Below are positions 24,562 through 35,465 of a stretch of DNA of 64,000 nucleotides, one piece after another. Each line of letters begins with the position of its first letter. Within the stretch, counting starts at the first letter, position 1. The DNA is from an uncultured Marinicella sp. GTDB lineage: Bacteria; Pseudomonadota; Gammaproteobacteria; Xanthomonadales; Marinicellaceae. A model generated the notes under the pieces. The model was not told the DNA's origin, made no database searches, and was given only the letters and a program-made list of their open reading frames with translations. The stretch covers positions 124,001 to 188,000 of the forward strand of contig CANNBS010000003.1 in assembly GCA_947502925.1 (NCBI GenBank), written 5' to 3'. The position numbers and the translations under genes were made by a program.

Positions 24562-27390
24562 CTAATTTAGCATGGGTGCCAGAAAACGACCGGTGTGGCT
24601 GTTTTTATCTTTGGCAATCTGCTCTGGTGAGCCTTCGGCTATGATTTCACCACCGCCCTGACCACCTTCAGGCCCTAAATCAACAATCCAGTCAGCGGTT
24701 TTAATGACATCCAGATTGTGCTCAATGACGACAATGGTGTTACCGTTGTCGCGTAAGCGGTGCAAGACTTTGAGTAACTGTTTCACGTCAGCAAAATGCA
24801 ACCCGGTGGTCGGTTCGTCCAGAATATATACGGTCTGCCCGGTGTCGCGTTTGGACAACTCTTTGGCCAGCTTGACCCGCTGCGCTTCACCACCGGATAA
24901 CGTGGTGGCATTCTGGCCCAGGGTGATGTAACTCAAGCCCACATCCAGTAAAGTCTGTAATTTATCATTGACCTTAGGAATGGCGCTGAAAAATTCAGCC
25001 GCTTCTTCCACGGTCATCGACAGGACCTCATAAATACTTTTTCCTTTATATTTAATGTCCAGGGTTTCGCGGTTATAGCGCTTGCCTTTGCAGGTGTCAC
25101 AGGTGACGTAAACATCCGGTAGAAAGTGCATCTCGACTTTAATTAATCCATCCCCCTGACAGGCTTCGCAGCGACCGCCTTTTACATTAAAGCTAAAGCG
25201 ACCGGGTTTATAGCCACGGGTCCTGGCTTCCGGTGTGGCGGCAAACAGATCCCGGATTGGGCCAAATAACTGGGTGTAGGTGGCCGGATTAGAGCGCGGC
25301 GTTCGGCCGATGGGTTTCTGGTTAATCTCAACCACTTTATCGAATAATTCAATGTGCTCAAACGCTTCATAGGGTTGGGCGCGGTGGGATGCCCGATTAA
25401 GTTCATTGGCCAGAATTTTATAAAAAGTCTCATTAATTAAGGTGGATTTGCCGGAACCTGATACGCCGGTTACACAGGTGAATAAGCCGGCCGGTATGGT
25501 GAGATTGACATTTTTCAGGTTGTTGCCGCCGGCGCCCAGTAAGTTAAATTGTTTTTGCTTATCGGGCTTGTGTCGTTTGGTCGGAATGTCAATCTTTTCG
25601 GCACCTATTAAGTACTGGCCGGTGATGGAGTTTTTATTGTTACAAATGTCGTCAGGTGTCCCTTGAGCAACAATTTCACCGCCATGGACACCGGCTCCCG
25701 GGCCGATATCGACCACATGATCGGCGGTGCGAATGGCGTCTTCGTCATGTTCTACCACTATCACCGTGTTACCCAGATTCTTTAAATTCACAAGTGTTTT
25801 GAGTAGTTTTTCGTTGTCTCTTTGGTGCAGGCCGATGGAGGGCTCATCCAAAACATACATCACACCCACCAAACCGGCGCCAATCTGGCTGGCCAGGCGA
25901 ATGCGCTGGGCTTCTCCCCCTGACAGGGAATCGGCTTTGCGGTCGAGGGTTAAGTAATTAAGGCCGACATTGACCAGAAAACTTAAGCGCTCTTTAATTT
26001 CTTTAATGATTTTTTCAGCAATCTGGCCCTTTTGACCGGTTAAATTTAATTGTTCAAAATAATCATGCGCTTTGGCAATGGACAGGGCATTGATGGTGGG
26101 CAGGTTGGTGTTCTCAATATAAACATGCCGGGCGCTTTCATTGAGCCGTTGACCTTGGCACACCGGGCAGGGTTTTTTACTGACATATTTATTCAGTTCC
26201 TCACGCACCATCGATGATTCGGTTTCCTGATAGCGGCGTTTATAATTATTGGCAATACCTTCAAAGGGGTGATTGCGCTGGTATTCGCCTTTGTCGCTGT
26301 AATAAGTGAATTTTATCGCTGTGTCGCCACTGCCGTGGAAAAGCACTTCCTGAACCTCTTCAGACAGCGCTTTTAATGGTGTGTTAACATCAAAATCATA
26401 GGCTTTGGCCAGTGCTTTGAGCATCTGGAAATACCAGCCATGACGTTTATCCCAACCGCGAATGGCACCTTGAGCCAGCGATAAATCCCAGTTTTGTACA
26501 ATACGCTGCGGGTCGAAGAATTGACTGACACCCAGGCCGTCACATTCAGGACAGGCACCGTTGGGCGAGTTGAAAGAAAATAACCTGGGCTCCAGTTCAC
26601 TTAAAGAATAATCACACACCGGGCAGGAGAACAGGGCGCTGAACAGTAAATCCACCGGCTCCATATCATCGGCATCATCAAAAGACACCACTTTGGCCAA
26701 ACCGTCACTGAGCGATAATGCGGTTTCAAAGGATTCAGCAAGGCGCTGGGCCATGTCCTGTTTGACGCGGAAGCGATCGACCACCGCTTCAATATCATGT
26801 TTTTGTTTGGGGTTGAGCTTGGGCAAATCATCGATGTTATAGACCCGACCGTCAATCCTCACCCGTACAAACCCACTGCCGCGCAACTGTTCCATCAACA
26901 AGACATGTTCACCCTTGCGGTTTCTGACCACCGGTGCCAGCAGCATCAGTTTACGTTTTTCATCCAAGGCCAACACCGTGTCCACCATCTGTGAAACTTC
27001 CTGGGCTTCTAAGGATATATCATGCTGTGGACAGCGCGGTGTACCAATACGGGCATACAATAAACGTAAATAATCGTAAATTTCTGTGATGGTGCCCACG
27101 GTTGATCGTGGATTATGGGAAGTGGATTTCTGTTCAATGGAAATAGCCGGTGATAAACCTTCGATGTGGTCCAGATCGGGTTTGTCCATCATCGACAAAA
27201 ATTGCCGCGCATAGGCGGATAAAGATTCCACATATCGGCGTTGACCTTCAGCATAAATGGTGTCAAAAGCCAGGGATGATTTACCGGAACCGGATAAGCC
27301 GGTAATCACAATAAATTGATCGCGCGGTAAATCGACGTCAATATTTTTTAAATTATGGGTTCTGACGCCGCGTAGTGAAATATATTTCAT
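24562..27390 (-). CDS. uvrA: Excinuclease ABC subunit A
   Basis: 942 residues, full length. DNA-damage recognition ATPase of nucleotide excision repair, working with UvrB and UvrC. Two ABC cassettes are visible: Walker [15 protein letters not shown] near the N-terminus and [14 protein letters not shown] in the second half, each with an LSGGEAQR signature and LDEP Walker B. Zinc-finger cysteines occur in CPVCDYS/CPECDG and [14 protein letters not shown]. It converges on phoB with a 1-bp gap and has no visible terminator between. No LexA-type operator was recognised upstream. Confidence 0.98.
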   Translation of the reverse strand: MKYISLRGVRTHNLKNIDVDLPRDQFIVITGLSGSGKSSLAFDTIYAEGQRRYVESLSAYARQFLSMMDKPDLDHIEGLSPAISIEQKSTSHNPRSTVGTITEIYDYLRLLYARIGTPRCPQHDISLEAQEVSQMVDTVLALDEKRKLMLLAPVVRNRKGEHVLLMEQLRGSGFVRVRIDGRVYNIDDLPKLNPKQKHDIEAVVDRFRVKQDMAQRLAESFETALSLSDGLAKVVSFDDADDMEPVDLLFSALFSCPVCDYSLSELEPRLFSFNSPNGACPECDGLGVSQFFDPQRIVQNWDLSLAQGAIRGWDKRHGWYFQMLKALAKAYDFDVNTPLKALSEEVQEVLFHGSGDTAIKFTYYSDKGEYQRNHPFEGIANNYKRRYQETESSMVREELNKYVSKKPCPVCQGQRLNESARHVYIENTNLPTINALSIAKAHDYFEQLNLTGQKGQIAEKIIKEIKERLSFLVNVGLNYLTLDRKADSLSGGEAQRIRLASQIGAGLVGVMYVLDEPSIGLHQRDNEKLLKTLVNLKNLGNTVIVVEHDEDAIRTADHVVDIGPGAGVHGGEIVAQGTPDDICNNKNSITGQYLIGAEKIDIPTKRHKPDKQKQFNLLGAGGNNLKNVNLTIPAGLFTCVTGVSGSGKSTLINETFYKILANELNRASHRAQPYEAFEHIELFDKVVEINQKPIGRTPRSNPATYTQLFGPIRDLFAATPEARTRGYKPGRFSFNVKGGRCEACQGDGLIKVEMHFLPDVYVTCDTCKGKRYNRETLDIKYKGKSIYEVLSMTVEEAAEFFSAIPKVNDKLQTLLDVGLSYITLGQNATTLSGGEAQRVKLAKELSKRDTGQTVYILDEPTTGLHFADVKQLLKVLHRLRDNGNTIVVIEHNLDVIKTADWIVDLGPEGGQGGGEIIAEGSPEQIAKDKNSHTGRFLAPMLN

Positions 27391-27566
27391 GAATGACAGA
27401 AAGATAAAAAGCGCTCTATTTTAGCGCATGTGTCTGTCAAATCGAAGTGAATATCTTTTTTGACATTAAGCGCAATCTGAGCATTGAGAGAGTCAGTCGA
27501 AAACCGATGCAAGTCCGAGATAATTCAAGTATGATAAACGGGTTTTTAATTAATAGAGGTGTGAAT

Positions 27567-29603
27567 ATGGCGGAAAAGCCAGTCGATATACCGGTGGTAC
27601 CGGCCGAGCGAAATATTGCAGAATTAACGGTCAAAGCCCTGATTTTAGGTGCTTTGTTGTCTATGGTGTTGGCGGCCGCCAATGCCTATATCGGATTGTT
27701 AGTGGGATTAACGGTTTCAGCCAGTATTCCCGCAGCAGCCGTGTCCATGGGGTTATTGCGTTTATTCAGGCGTTCGACCATATTAGAAAATAACATGGTA
27801 CAGACCGCAGCGTCTGCCGGTGAATCCTTGGTGGCGGGTATTATCTTTACCATTCCGGCGCTGGTGATTATGAAAGCCTGGAGTGGTTACGATTACGGTC
27901 CGATGATGGCGATTGCCGTGGTTGGTGGCATTTTAGGTGTGGCTTTTACCATACCGTTAAGAAAAGCCCTGATTGTGGAAGCGAAATTAAAATTCCCTGA
28001 AGGGGTGGCCACTTCTGAAGTCTTAAAGACCGGCGGTATCGAAAATGACCGCATGAATCAGGTTAAAGACACCGTAGCGTCACAGGGCTTTGCCACACTA
28101 TTAAAAGCGGCTTTAATTGGCGGCTTGGTTAAGTTATTTGAATCCGGTATAGGTTTGTTGGCTTCAGGTTTGGCCACGGTCAAAGCTTTTTTCAGTGGCG
28201 GTTATCTGTTTATGGCAAATATCACCCTCAGTCCGGCATTGCTGGGTGTGGGCTTTATTGTTGGTTTAAACATTGCTTTTCTGGTTTTCTTAGGTGGTGT
28301 CATCGGCACGATAATTGGTGTGCCATTGAACTGGGCGTTTAATGGTGATGCCATTATGGCGGCCACCGGTATTGATACTGCCACACCGGTCACTGAACTG
28401 ACAGCAGCCCAATGGGGTCAAATTGCCGGTGAGTCCTGGCAGAATAACCGCCGCATTGGTGTCGGTGCCATGATGATTGGTGGTTTGTGGTCTTTAATCA
28501 GTCTGGCCAAGCCTTTATGGCAGGGTGTTAAATCCAGTTTAGATGCATATAAAAGCAGCGATAACCACCAGGGTGGCATTCCGCGCACGGAATTTGACAC
28601 GCCCATCCACTATGTGGGTATTGTGGTGCTATTAGCGATTGCGCCGGTGTTCTTTATATTCAAAACCGCCCTGGGCGATTATCCTGATGCCATCATGATT
28701 GCTTCAATTATGACTGTGCTCATGTTGGTGTTTGGATTTATCTTTGCCTCAGTGGCCGGTTATATGGCCGGTTTGGTGGGTTCATCCAATAACCCGATTT
28801 CAGGTGTCACCATTGCCACCGTGATTGTTTCAGCTTTAATTCTGTTCCAAATTATGGGCAATGAGGGGCCTGCGGCCACATTGGGGCCGATTGCGGTAAT
28901 CTTTCTGGCCGGGCTAATCTGTTCGGCAGCGGCCATTGCCGGTGATAATATGCAGGATCTGAAATGTGGTCATGTGGTCGGTGCAACACCCTGGCGACAA
29001 CAAATCTTTCAGGTGGTGGGTGTGGTGTCTGCTGCTTTAGTGATTCCGTTTGTTTTAAACGTTTTAGATCAAGGCTACGGTATTGGCCGGCCTTCACCCC
29101 TGAATCCGGATGCTCAACCGTTAGCGGCGCCTCAGGCGGGTCTCATGGAAGCCCTGGCCAGTGGTATTTTTGGTGGTGGTATTGAGTGGACCTTTATTTT
29201 TATTGGCTTTGGTTTGGCCATTGCATTGATTATTCTGGATAAAATACAGGAAAAACGCGGTTCAGAATTCCGCTTTCCGGTGTTGGCTGTGGCCGTAGGT
29301 GTTTACTTGCCACTGGGGCTTTCTGTGCCCATCTTTATCGGTGGTTTGTTGTCTTATTTCTTACAAAAACGTGCTCTCAACCAACCGAAAGAAGTTCGTG
29401 GCCGAAAAAATGCTGCCGGCTTATTACTGGCTTCCGGTTTAATCACCGGTGAAGCTTTAATGGGTGTGCTGGTGGCGGTAGCAGCCGTTAGTTTCCAGGG
29501 TTCCGTGCCTTTCTTACAGAACTTTGCCTGGGCCGGTTGGTTAAGTGTCATTACTTTTGTAGCGGTGATTGTCTATACCTACCGTAAGGTCAATAAGAGT
29601 TGA
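27567..29603 (+). CDS. OPT family oligopeptide transporter
   Basis: A 678-residue inner-membrane carrier with roughly 14-16 hydrophobic segments. The N-terminal region NAYIGLLVGLTVSASIPAAAVSMG and the later NPISGVTIATVI and GDNMQDLKCGHVVGATPWRQQ are hallmarks of bacterial OPT proteins, which are presumed proton-coupled importers of small peptides or metal-peptide complexes. ATG 27567 is preferred because AGAGG precedes it and an alternative in-frame ATG 120 bases upstream adds an unlike, basic extension. Followed by a clear terminator. The substrate is not known. Confidence 0.92.
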   Translation: MAEKPVDIPVVPAERNIAELTVKALILGALLSMVLAAANAYIGLLVGLTVSASIPAAAVSMGLLRLFRRSTILENNMVQTAASAGESLVAGIIFTIPALVIMKAWSGYDYGPMMAIAVVGGILGVAFTIPLRKALIVEAKLKFPEGVATSEVLKTGGIENDRMNQVKDTVASQGFATLLKAALIGGLVKLFESGIGLLASGLATVKAFFSGGYLFMANITLSPALLGVGFIVGLNIAFLVFLGGVIGTIIGVPLNWAFNGDAIMAATGIDTATPVTELTAAQWGQIAGESWQNNRRIGVGAMMIGGLWSLISLAKPLWQGVKSSLDAYKSSDNHQGGIPRTEFDTPIHYVGIVVLLAIAPVFFIFKTALGDYPDAIMIASIMTVLMLVFGFIFASVAGYMAGLVGSSNNPISGVTIATVIVSALILFQIMGNEGPAATLGPIAVIFLAGLICSAAAIAGDNMQDLKCGHVVGATPWRQQIFQVVGVVSAALVIPFVLNVLDQGYGIGRPSPLNPDAQPLAAPQAGLMEALASGIFGGGIEWTFIFIGFGLAIALIILDKIQEKRGSEFRFPVLAVAVGVYLPLGLSVPIFIGGLLSYFLQKRALNQPKEVRGRKNAAGLLLASGLITGEALMGVLVAVAAVSFQGSVPFLQNFAWAGWLSVITFVAVIVYTYRKVNKS

Positions 29604-29621
29604 TTAGAAAACCAAGGTATG

Positions 29622-29651
29622 AAAAAAGCCCGATTAATTTCGGGCTTTTTT
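29622..29651 (+). terminator. Rho-independent terminator after OPT gene
   Basis: AAAAAAGCCCGA and TCGGGCTTTTTT form a perfect 12-bp stem. The A-rich and T-rich sides make it bidirectional, so it may also serve the convergent enoyl-CoA hydratase gene. Confidence 0.9.
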
Positions 29652-29675
29652 GTGGCTGATAGATGTTCAAAAATA

Positions 29676-30452
29676 TTATTGGCCGGTAAACTTGGCCTCA
29701 CGTTTTTCTAAGAAGGCTGCGGTGCCTTCGTTTTTGTCATCCGATGAACAACAGACGCCGAAGGCTTTGACCTCATAGTCAAGGGCCTCTGACAAGCCGC
29801 ATTCTAATCCACGGTTTATGCTGTCAATGATCATACTCAAGGCAATGGGTGCAGACCCGGCCAGCTGTTCGGCCACTTTTGATACGGTTTTCATCAGCTC
29901 ACCCTGCGGCACCACCAGGTTGGCGAGTCCGATTTGTTCAGCTTGATCGGCGGACACCATATCGCCAAGCAGATTCATTTCCATGGCTTTGCCTTTACCC
30001 ACAAGGCGGGTTAAGCGTTGGGTGCCGCCAAAGCCGGGGATCACACCAAGTTTGATTTCCGGTTGGCCAAATCGGGCATTGTCACTGGCGATGCGCAAAT
30101 GACAGGCCATGGCCAATTCACAACCACCGCCCAATGCAAAACCGTTAACTGCCGCAATCACAGGTTTACCGCAGTTTTCAATGGCATTAAAAACCTGTTG
30201 GCCGTATTGGGCAAACTGCATACCGGTTACGGCATTGGTTTTGGCTAATTCGTTGATATCCGCCCCGGCCACAAAGGCTTTATCACCACTGCCGGTAATA
30301 ATAATAACGCGCACATCTTCATTGCTGGCCGCATCTTCTGTGGCTTGCTTTAATTGTGACAGGGTGTCCTGGTTTAAAGCATTTAGTTTGTCGGGTCGAT
30401 TAATGGTGATGGTAAAAACATGGTTATTCAGTTCAGTCAGTACGTTAGCCAT
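29676..30452 (-). CDS. Enoyl-CoA hydratase/isomerase family protein
   Basis: A 258-residue crotonase-fold enzyme that most likely hydrates enoyl-CoA in beta-oxidation. The oxyanion-hole segments AFVAGADI and NGFALGGGCELAMACHLRIA are intact. Both catalytic glutamates of the hydratase family are present with correct spacing: E112 (GCELA) and E132 (GQPEIKLG). The sequence is close to short-chain enoyl-CoA hydratases such as PaaF or Ech. It is a single gene between convergent and divergent neighbours. With fadH elsewhere in this window it fits fatty-acid breakdown. Confidence 0.92.
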   Translation of the reverse strand: MANVLTELNNHVFTITINRPDKLNALNQDTLSQLKQATEDAASNEDVRVIIITGSGDKAFVAGADINELAKTNAVTGMQFAQYGQQVFNAIENCGKPVIAAVNGFALGGGCELAMACHLRIASDNARFGQPEIKLGVIPGFGGTQRLTRLVGKGKAMEMNLLGDMVSADQAEQIGLANLVVPQGELMKTVSKVAEQLAGSAPIALSMIIDSINRGLECGLSEALDYEVKAFGVCCSSDDKNEGTAAFLEKREAKFTGQ

Positions 30453-30620
30453 AGTTCCTCAAGAGTTCAAAAAAACAAATTATAACAAGCTTACTGCCCG
30501 ATAGGAAAAAACAGATGTTTAAAAACATAGTCTAAATGTGAACTTATTAATGCCGGGTCTGTCTTGTGTTACTACTATTCGTGGCGTAAAATACGCCGCT
30601 TAATCAATTTGAGGTACGGA

Positions 30621-31358
30621 ATGAAACAATTACTCACACTGACATTATTAATGTTGTCTTTAGGTGCGTTAGCGCAAAATGAAACGGCTCAAAAAGAGTT
30701 GCCTAAAAGTTCAGACATTACGTTTGACAAAGACATGGCATCCTATGCGGTGGGTTATCGCATGGGTTTGCAAATGGCCGGTCGCAAAGCCAGTGACTTT
30801 GAGCTGAACATCGATCAGGCTGTGGCCGGTTTAAAAGACGCCGCTGCTGAAAAGGATCCCGGTTTTGATCGTGAGAAGATGGCACAGGAATTTGCTAAAT
30901 ATCAACGTAAATTACAGTTGTTTCAGGCTGAACAATATAAAAAAATCGCCGATGACAACAAAAAACGCAGTGATGACTTTTTGGCTCAAAACCGTAAAAA
31001 AACCGGTATTAAAGAACTGGCATCAGGTATTCAGTACCGTGTAATTGAAGAAGGCAACGGTAAAAATGCCTCTTTGGATGACACCGTCGTTGTTCATTAT
31101 TCAGGTAAAATAATTGGTAATGATAACTTCGATAATTATCAGGAATTTGACAGCACCTATGACCGGGGTCAACCCTTGGAAATGGACATGTCTAAAGTGG
31201 GCATGAAAGGCTGGCAGGAAATTATTCCCATGATGCAAAAAGGTGATAAATGGCAGGTCTTTTTACCACCAGAAATGGCTTATGGTCAACAAGGTCAGGG
31301 CCCCATTGGACCGAACGAGGTTTTGGTCTTTGATGTCCACTTGGTTGACATTAAATAA
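30621..31358 (+). CDS. FKBP-type peptidyl-prolyl cis-trans isomerase (FkpA/Mip-like)
   Basis: A 245-residue exported folding factor. The signal peptide is about 18 residues (MKQLLTLTLL...ALAQ). Then comes the helical N-terminal dimerisation domain of FkpA/Mip proteins (DKDMASYAVGYRMGLQMA) and the C-terminal FKBP domain (VVVHYSGKI; PPEMAYGQQGQGPIGPNEVLVFDVHLVDI). It should catalyse proline isomerisation and act as chaperone in the periplasm. Start set at ATG 30621, preceded by GAGG, because the longer ORF would bury the signal peptide. A terminator follows. Confidence 0.93.
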   Translation: MKQLLTLTLLMLSLGALAQNETAQKELPKSSDITFDKDMASYAVGYRMGLQMAGRKASDFELNIDQAVAGLKDAAAEKDPGFDREKMAQEFAKYQRKLQLFQAEQYKKIADDNKKRSDDFLAQNRKKTGIKELASGIQYRVIEEGNGKNASLDDTVVVHYSGKIIGNDNFDNYQEFDSTYDRGQPLEMDMSKVGMKGWQEIIPMMQKGDKWQVFLPPEMAYGQQGQGPIGPNEVLVFDVHLVDIK

Positions 31359-31383
31359 GTCCTTTGACACAATCGTTTGAGTG

Positions 31384-31410
31384 AAGGCAAGTTTTAAACT
31401 TGCCTTTTTT
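31384..31410 (+). terminator. Rho-independent terminator between FKBP and nudix genes
   Basis: AAGGCAAGTTT and AAACTTGCCTT pair around TA or a slightly larger loop and run into TTTTTT. It overlaps a potential TTG start of the nudix ORF, which argues for the later start. Confidence 0.85.
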
Positions 31411-31432
31411 GCTTAGGTCAAAAAAAATATTG

Positions 31433-32020
31433 GATTCTCAGTTTAAACAGCACATACAAAAACACCTCAATCAACAATTGATTGCCAATGATGTCTGGCT
31501 GGGTTCGGCTTTAAACAGCGAACGGGCGGCAGCGGTGTTGTTTCCTTTTTACTGGCAGGATAATGAGCCCTGGGTTTTATTAACTCAACGACATAGCCAG
31601 CTAAAGCACCATTCCGGGCAAGTGAGCTTTCCCGGCGGTGCTTATGAAAACCAGGACAAAAACATACGTCACACCGCTTTACGGGAAACCGAAGAAGAAA
31701 TCGGTGTACCAAAACAGCGCATTGATTTGTGGGGGTTTTTGGACAGTGTGGAATCCATCAGCGGGTTTTATGTCACCCCCTTTGTCGGCGAAATAAAAGA
31801 ACCTGATGATTTGGACCTGTGCACAGAGGAAGTTGAACGCACATTTGGTGTGCCGTTTGCATATTTTCAAGAACCCAAAAACAGAATTAATCACCGCATT
31901 AAAACCAGCAATGGTGTTAAAGAATATGCGGAGTTTACCTATAATGATGATGTGATTTGGGGCTTAACAGCCCAAATCATAGTACAATTAGTCAATCGAC
32001 TGGAACCAACAAGATTATGA
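31433..32020 (+). CDS. NUDIX CoA pyrophosphatase (NudL-like)
   Basis: About 195 residues from the TTG at 31433; no in-frame ATG exists near the N-terminus, and AGGT lies upstream. It has the CoA-pyrophosphatase signature [21 protein letters not shown] followed by the nudix helix [10 protein letters not shown], with the same spacing as E. coli NudL. Such enzymes split CoA or oxidised CoA into 4'-phosphopantetheine and 3',5'-ADP. Its stop overlaps the miaB ATG (ATGA), so it heads an operon with miaB, ybeZ and ybeY. Confidence 0.88.
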   Translation, partial: DSQFKQHIQKHLNQQLIANDVWLGSALNSERAAAVLFPFYWQDNEPWVLLTQRHSQLKHHSGQVSFPGGAYENQDKNIRHTALRETEEEIGVPKQRIDLWGFLDSVESISGFYVTPFVGEIKEPDDLDLCTEEVERTFGVPFAYFQEPKNRINHRIKTSNGVKEYAEFTYNDDVIWGLTAQIIVQLVNRLEPTRL

Positions 32021-33348
32021 GTGGAAAAGTATTTATTAAAACCCACGGTTGTCAGATGAACGAATATGATTCTGACAAAATGCGCGATGTCCTTATCAGA
32101 GACCGGGGCATGACTGTCACTGACATCGAAGAAGATGCGGATGTTATTTTAGTTAACACCTGCTCAATTCGTGAAAAAGCGCAGGAAAAGGTGTTCTCAC
32201 AATTGGGTCGCTGGCGTAAATTAAAAGACAAAAAACCAGAATTAGTGATTGGTGTGGCCGGTTGCGTGGCTTCTCAGGAAGGTGAAGCCATCATTAAACG
32301 GGCGCCTTTTGTGGATTTGGTGTTTGGCCCGCAAACCATTCATCGCTTACCGTCGCTTCTGGATGAGCGTCAGGCACAAAACAAACCCCAGGTTGACATC
32401 AGTTTTCCGGAAATTGAAAAGTTTGATAATTTACCTGAACCGAGAAAAGAAGGCCCCACGGCTTTTGTGTCGATTATGGAAGGATGCAGTAAATACTGTA
32501 GCTTCTGCGTGGTGCCATACACCCGGGGCGAAGAAATTTCCAGGCCCTTGGACAGTGTTCTGGAAGAAATTATGAAGCTGGCGGATCAAGGTGTGAAGGA
32601 AATTAACCTGCTGGGGCAAAATGTGAACGCCTATCGGGGGTTATCCCACAGCGGCGACATTGTTGATCTGGCTTTATTAATTCACTATGTGGCAGCCATT
32701 GATGGCATTGAACGCATTCGCTTTACCACCTCGCACCCCACTGAGTTTTCAGACGGATTAATCGAGGCTTACCGAGATGTGCCTGAATTGGTGAATTATC
32801 TGCATTTACCGGTGCAAAGCGGTTCAGATCGTGTTTTGTCGATGATGAAGCGGAATCACACCGCACTGGAATACAAACAAATTATCCGCAAGCTGCGAGA
32901 AGTGCGCCCGGATATTTCTTTGTCCTCTGATTTTATTGTTGGCTTCCCGGGTGAAACCGCCAAAGATTTTGAGGACACCATGAAGCTGATTGAGGACATT
33001 GGTTTTGATCAATCCTTTAGCTTTATCTATTCAGCGCGCCCGGGCACGCCGGCGGCTTCCTTAGCGGATAACACCCCGCTGGAGGAGAAAAAAGAACGAT
33101 TGCAGCGTTTACAGGCGACCATCAACGACATGGCCGCTCAAATCGCTCAGAATATGGTGGGCACCACCGAAAAAGTGCTGGTGGAGGGGACGTCAAAATG
33201 GTCTGACGAAGAACTGTCCGGTAAAACCGAAAATAACCGGGTGGTGAATTTCGCCGGGCCGAAACGACTGATTGGACAGTTGGTGGATGTGACCATCACT
33301 GAAGCATTGCGCAATTCATTACGAGGCCGTGTACATATTAATGACTGA
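32017..33348 (+). CDS. miaB: tRNA-2-methylthio-N6-dimethylallyladenosine synthase
   Basis: 443 residues. Radical-SAM methylthiotransferase that modifies isopentenyl-adenosine 37 of tRNAs reading UNN codons. N-terminal cluster cysteines are C12, C49 and C83; the radical-SAM cluster is C157-xxx-C161-xx-C164 (CSKYCSFC). A TRAM domain ends the protein. ATG 32017 is the natural start ([20 protein letters not shown]), overlapping the nudix stop; a longer reading frame starting at 31957 lies inside the nudix gene. The partner prenyltransferase gene miaA is not in the window. Confidence 0.97.
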   Translation: MSGKVFIKTHGCQMNEYDSDKMRDVLIRDRGMTVTDIEEDADVILVNTCSIREKAQEKVFSQLGRWRKLKDKKPELVIGVAGCVASQEGEAIIKRAPFVDLVFGPQTIHRLPSLLDERQAQNKPQVDISFPEIEKFDNLPEPRKEGPTAFVSIMEGCSKYCSFCVVPYTRGEEISRPLDSVLEEIMKLADQGVKEINLLGQNVNAYRGLSHSGDIVDLALLIHYVAAIDGIERIRFTTSHPTEFSDGLIEAYRDVPELVNYLHLPVQSGSDRVLSMMKRNHTALEYKQIIRKLREVRPDISLSSDFIVGFPGETAKDFEDTMKLIEDIGFDQSFSFIYSARPGTPAASLADNTPLEEKKERLQRLQATINDMAAQIAQNMVGTTEKVLVEGTSKWSDEELSGKTENNRVVNFAGPKRLIGQLVDVTITEALRNSLRGRVHIND

Positions 33349-34327
33349 ACAACAAGAGCAATTAAACCAGGACAACGGACAAAACGATAACAGCACCGTT
33401 CGTAAACTTAACTTCCCTGATGTCAACAATGGTAGTTTAATCAACCTTTACGGTTTGCACGACACCCATTTAAAAATGCTGGCACAACACACCGGCACAG
33501 ACATCAAGGCACGTGGCCAGAATTTCCAAATCAGCGGCAATGAGGCACAGGTCAATCAAGCGGTTCACATGTTGAATCTACTGGTTAAAGAAGCCAAAAA
33601 AGAAGCCCTGAATCCTGAAATTGTGCATGTCATTCTGGCCGGCAATGCCACCAGACCCGACTATCAACCGCAGGATGTGGCGATACAGACCAAAGCCGGT
33701 GTCATTACCGGTCGCTCGGATAACCAAAAAGCCTACCTGCATAACATCATGACCCATGATGTGAATTTCGGTATCGGCCCGGCCGGCACCGGTAAAACCT
33801 ATCTGGCGGTGGCCTGTGCAGTAGAAGCCTTTGTTACTGACCGTGTTCGGCGCTTAATTCTGGTGCGTCCGGCGGTGGAAGCCGGTGAACGACTGGGCTT
33901 TTTACCCGGTGATCTGAGCGAAAAAGTCGATCCCTATCTGCGGCCGTTATACGATGCCTTATACGACATGCTCGGTCATAATAAAGTCGAAAAAATGCTC
34001 GAAAAAAACCAAATCGAAGTGGCACCGCTGGCCTTTATGCGCGGACGTACACTGAATGATGCCTTTGTGATTTTGGATGAAGCGCAAAACACCACCATCG
34101 AGCAAATGAAAATGTTCCTGACCAGAACCGGATTTAATACCACCGTGGTGGTCACCGGTGACATCACCCAGATCGACTTACGTCCCGGTGAACAATCGGG
34201 CTTAAAACATGCCATGAATATCTTAGAGGACATTAAAGGCATCAGTTTTTCCTGGTTTAAATCCAAAGACGTGGTGCGCCATTCACTGGTGCAAAAAATC
34301 GTCGATGCCTACGATAACCCCAAGTAA
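33341..34327 (+). CDS. ybeZ: PhoH-like ATPase
   Basis: A 328-residue PhoH-family ATPase with Walker [12 protein letters not shown] and Walker [10 protein letters not shown]. Its gene overlaps miaB by 8 bp, and ybeY follows 17 bp later, the conserved gammaproteobacterial order. YbeZ interacts with YbeY and is thought to assist ribosome or RNA quality control; its exact reaction is not settled. The ATG at 33341 is used instead of an in-frame ATG four codons upstream, because it fits the usual MTEQ-type start. Confidence 0.94.
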   Translation: MTEQQEQLNQDNGQNDNSTVRKLNFPDVNNGSLINLYGLHDTHLKMLAQHTGTDIKARGQNFQISGNEAQVNQAVHMLNLLVKEAKKEALNPEIVHVILAGNATRPDYQPQDVAIQTKAGVITGRSDNQKAYLHNIMTHDVNFGIGPAGTGKTYLAVACAVEAFVTDRVRRLILVRPAVEAGERLGFLPGDLSEKVDPYLRPLYDALYDMLGHNKVEKMLEKNQIEVAPLAFMRGRTLNDAFVILDEAQNTTIEQMKMFLTRTGFNTTVVVTGDITQIDLRPGEQSGLKHAMNILEDIKGISFSWFKSKDVVRHSLVQKIVDAYDNPK

Positions 34328-34344
34328 CTCGAATCCAAAAGTGA

Positions 34345-34788
34345 ATGATTACACTTGATTTAATCAACGAAGATAATCTATCAGCGCCTGATTCAGACAA
34401 GTTCGGACTCTGGCTGAATCAGGTCGCCAAGAAACTCAATACGACCGGCGAAATCTGTATAAAAATCATTGATACAACCGAAAGTCAGAAACTTAATAAT
34501 ACCTACCGTGGTAAAAATAAGCCCACCAATGTTTTGTCATTCCCTTCAGAATTCCCTGACTTCGTCGAATCAAGCCACCTTGGTGACCTCGCCATTAGCG
34601 CCCCCATCGTCGAACAAGAAGCCCAAGCTCAGAATAAACATGTAATCGACCACTGGGCACACCTTACCATACACGGCTGTCTGCACCTGTTAGGCTACGA
34701 TCACATTGAAGACACCGAAGCCGATAAAATGGAAGCCTTGGAAATTGAATTGTTGGCAGAATTGGGCATCGGTAATCCGTACGGTTAA
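34345..34788 (+). CDS. ybeY: Endoribonuclease YbeY (16S rRNA maturation)
   Basis: A 147-residue zinc-dependent RNase, with the metal motif H110-GCL-H114-LLGYD-H120 and an upstream TNVLSFPSE that is characteristic of the family. It takes part in 16S rRNA 3'-end maturation and ribosome quality control. It is last in the nudix-miaB-ybeZ-ybeY operon. In many relatives corC/ybeX and lnt follow; here an unrelated DUF2165 gene comes after a 148-bp gap. Confidence 0.95.
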   Translation: MITLDLINEDNLSAPDSDKFGLWLNQVAKKLNTTGEICIKIIDTTESQKLNNTYRGKNKPTNVLSFPSEFPDFVESSHLGDLAISAPIVEQEAQAQNKHVIDHWAHLTIHGCLHLLGYDHIEDTEADKMEALEIELLAELGIGNPYG

Positions 34789-34936
34789 GCTGTAAAGTGT
34801 TTGACTGTTCTTGCTAAAAGAATAGGTTTTTATAATTTGTCTGTACTAAAAACCATTTTAAAACTCTTATATGTGCAGTAATATAAAGATGTGAGATATC
34901 ACAAATTGGTTTAATAAAACAAAAAAGGGTGTAAGC

Positions 34937-35434
34937 ATGGTTCGCGTTATAAAAATATTATTGATTGTAGCGGTTGCATTATGGGGGTTTGTCGGTGCTC
35001 TGCACAATATCATTGACTGGTCAGGCACCTTGGGTGCTGTGAATGCCGCCACCTCCATGTCGACTTTTGAAGGCGGTGCTGAAAGTTGGCAAGCCACCAG
35101 TCGGCCCATTATTGTGTGGTTAGGGGCTTTATTTATTGTATGTTCAAAACTAACAGCGTCAGTATTGTGTTCCTGGGGCGCGTTTAAAATGTGGCAAAAC
35201 AGACATGCCCTTGCAACTGACTTCACTACGGCCAAAGAAATGGCTCTGGCCGGTTGTGGTGTGGCGATATTTATGCTTTTTACTGGTTTTATCGTTATTG
35301 CAGAATCCTGGTTCGGCTTATGGCAGTCTGAAGTCATGCGTGAGCCGGTGCTTGATTCAGCCTTTAGATATGCCGGATTGATTGCGTTAATTGCGCTTTT
35401 TGTTGGTAACCAGGAAAGCCCACAAAAAGATTAA
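34937..35434 (+). CDS. DUF2165 family small membrane protein
   Basis: A 165-residue inner-membrane protein with four predicted helices (about 5-25, 55-80, 95-120 and 135-155). The phrases GALHNIIDW, RPIIVWLGALFIVCSKLTASVLCSWGA and AGCGVAIFMLFTGFIVIAESWF fit the DUF2165 family, whose function is unknown. GGTGTAAGC precedes the ATG. It converges on the outer-membrane protein gene that follows. Confidence 0.8.
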   Translation: MVRVIKILLIVAVALWGFVGALHNIIDWSGTLGAVNAATSMSTFEGGAESWQATSRPIIVWLGALFIVCSKLTASVLCSWGAFKMWQNRHALATDFTTAKEMALAGCGVAIFMLFTGFIVIAESWFGLWQSEVMREPVLDSAFRYAGLIALIALFVGNQESPQKD

Positions 35435-35465
35435 TTGGCGGGTATCATGGTCATTTGAACCTTCT

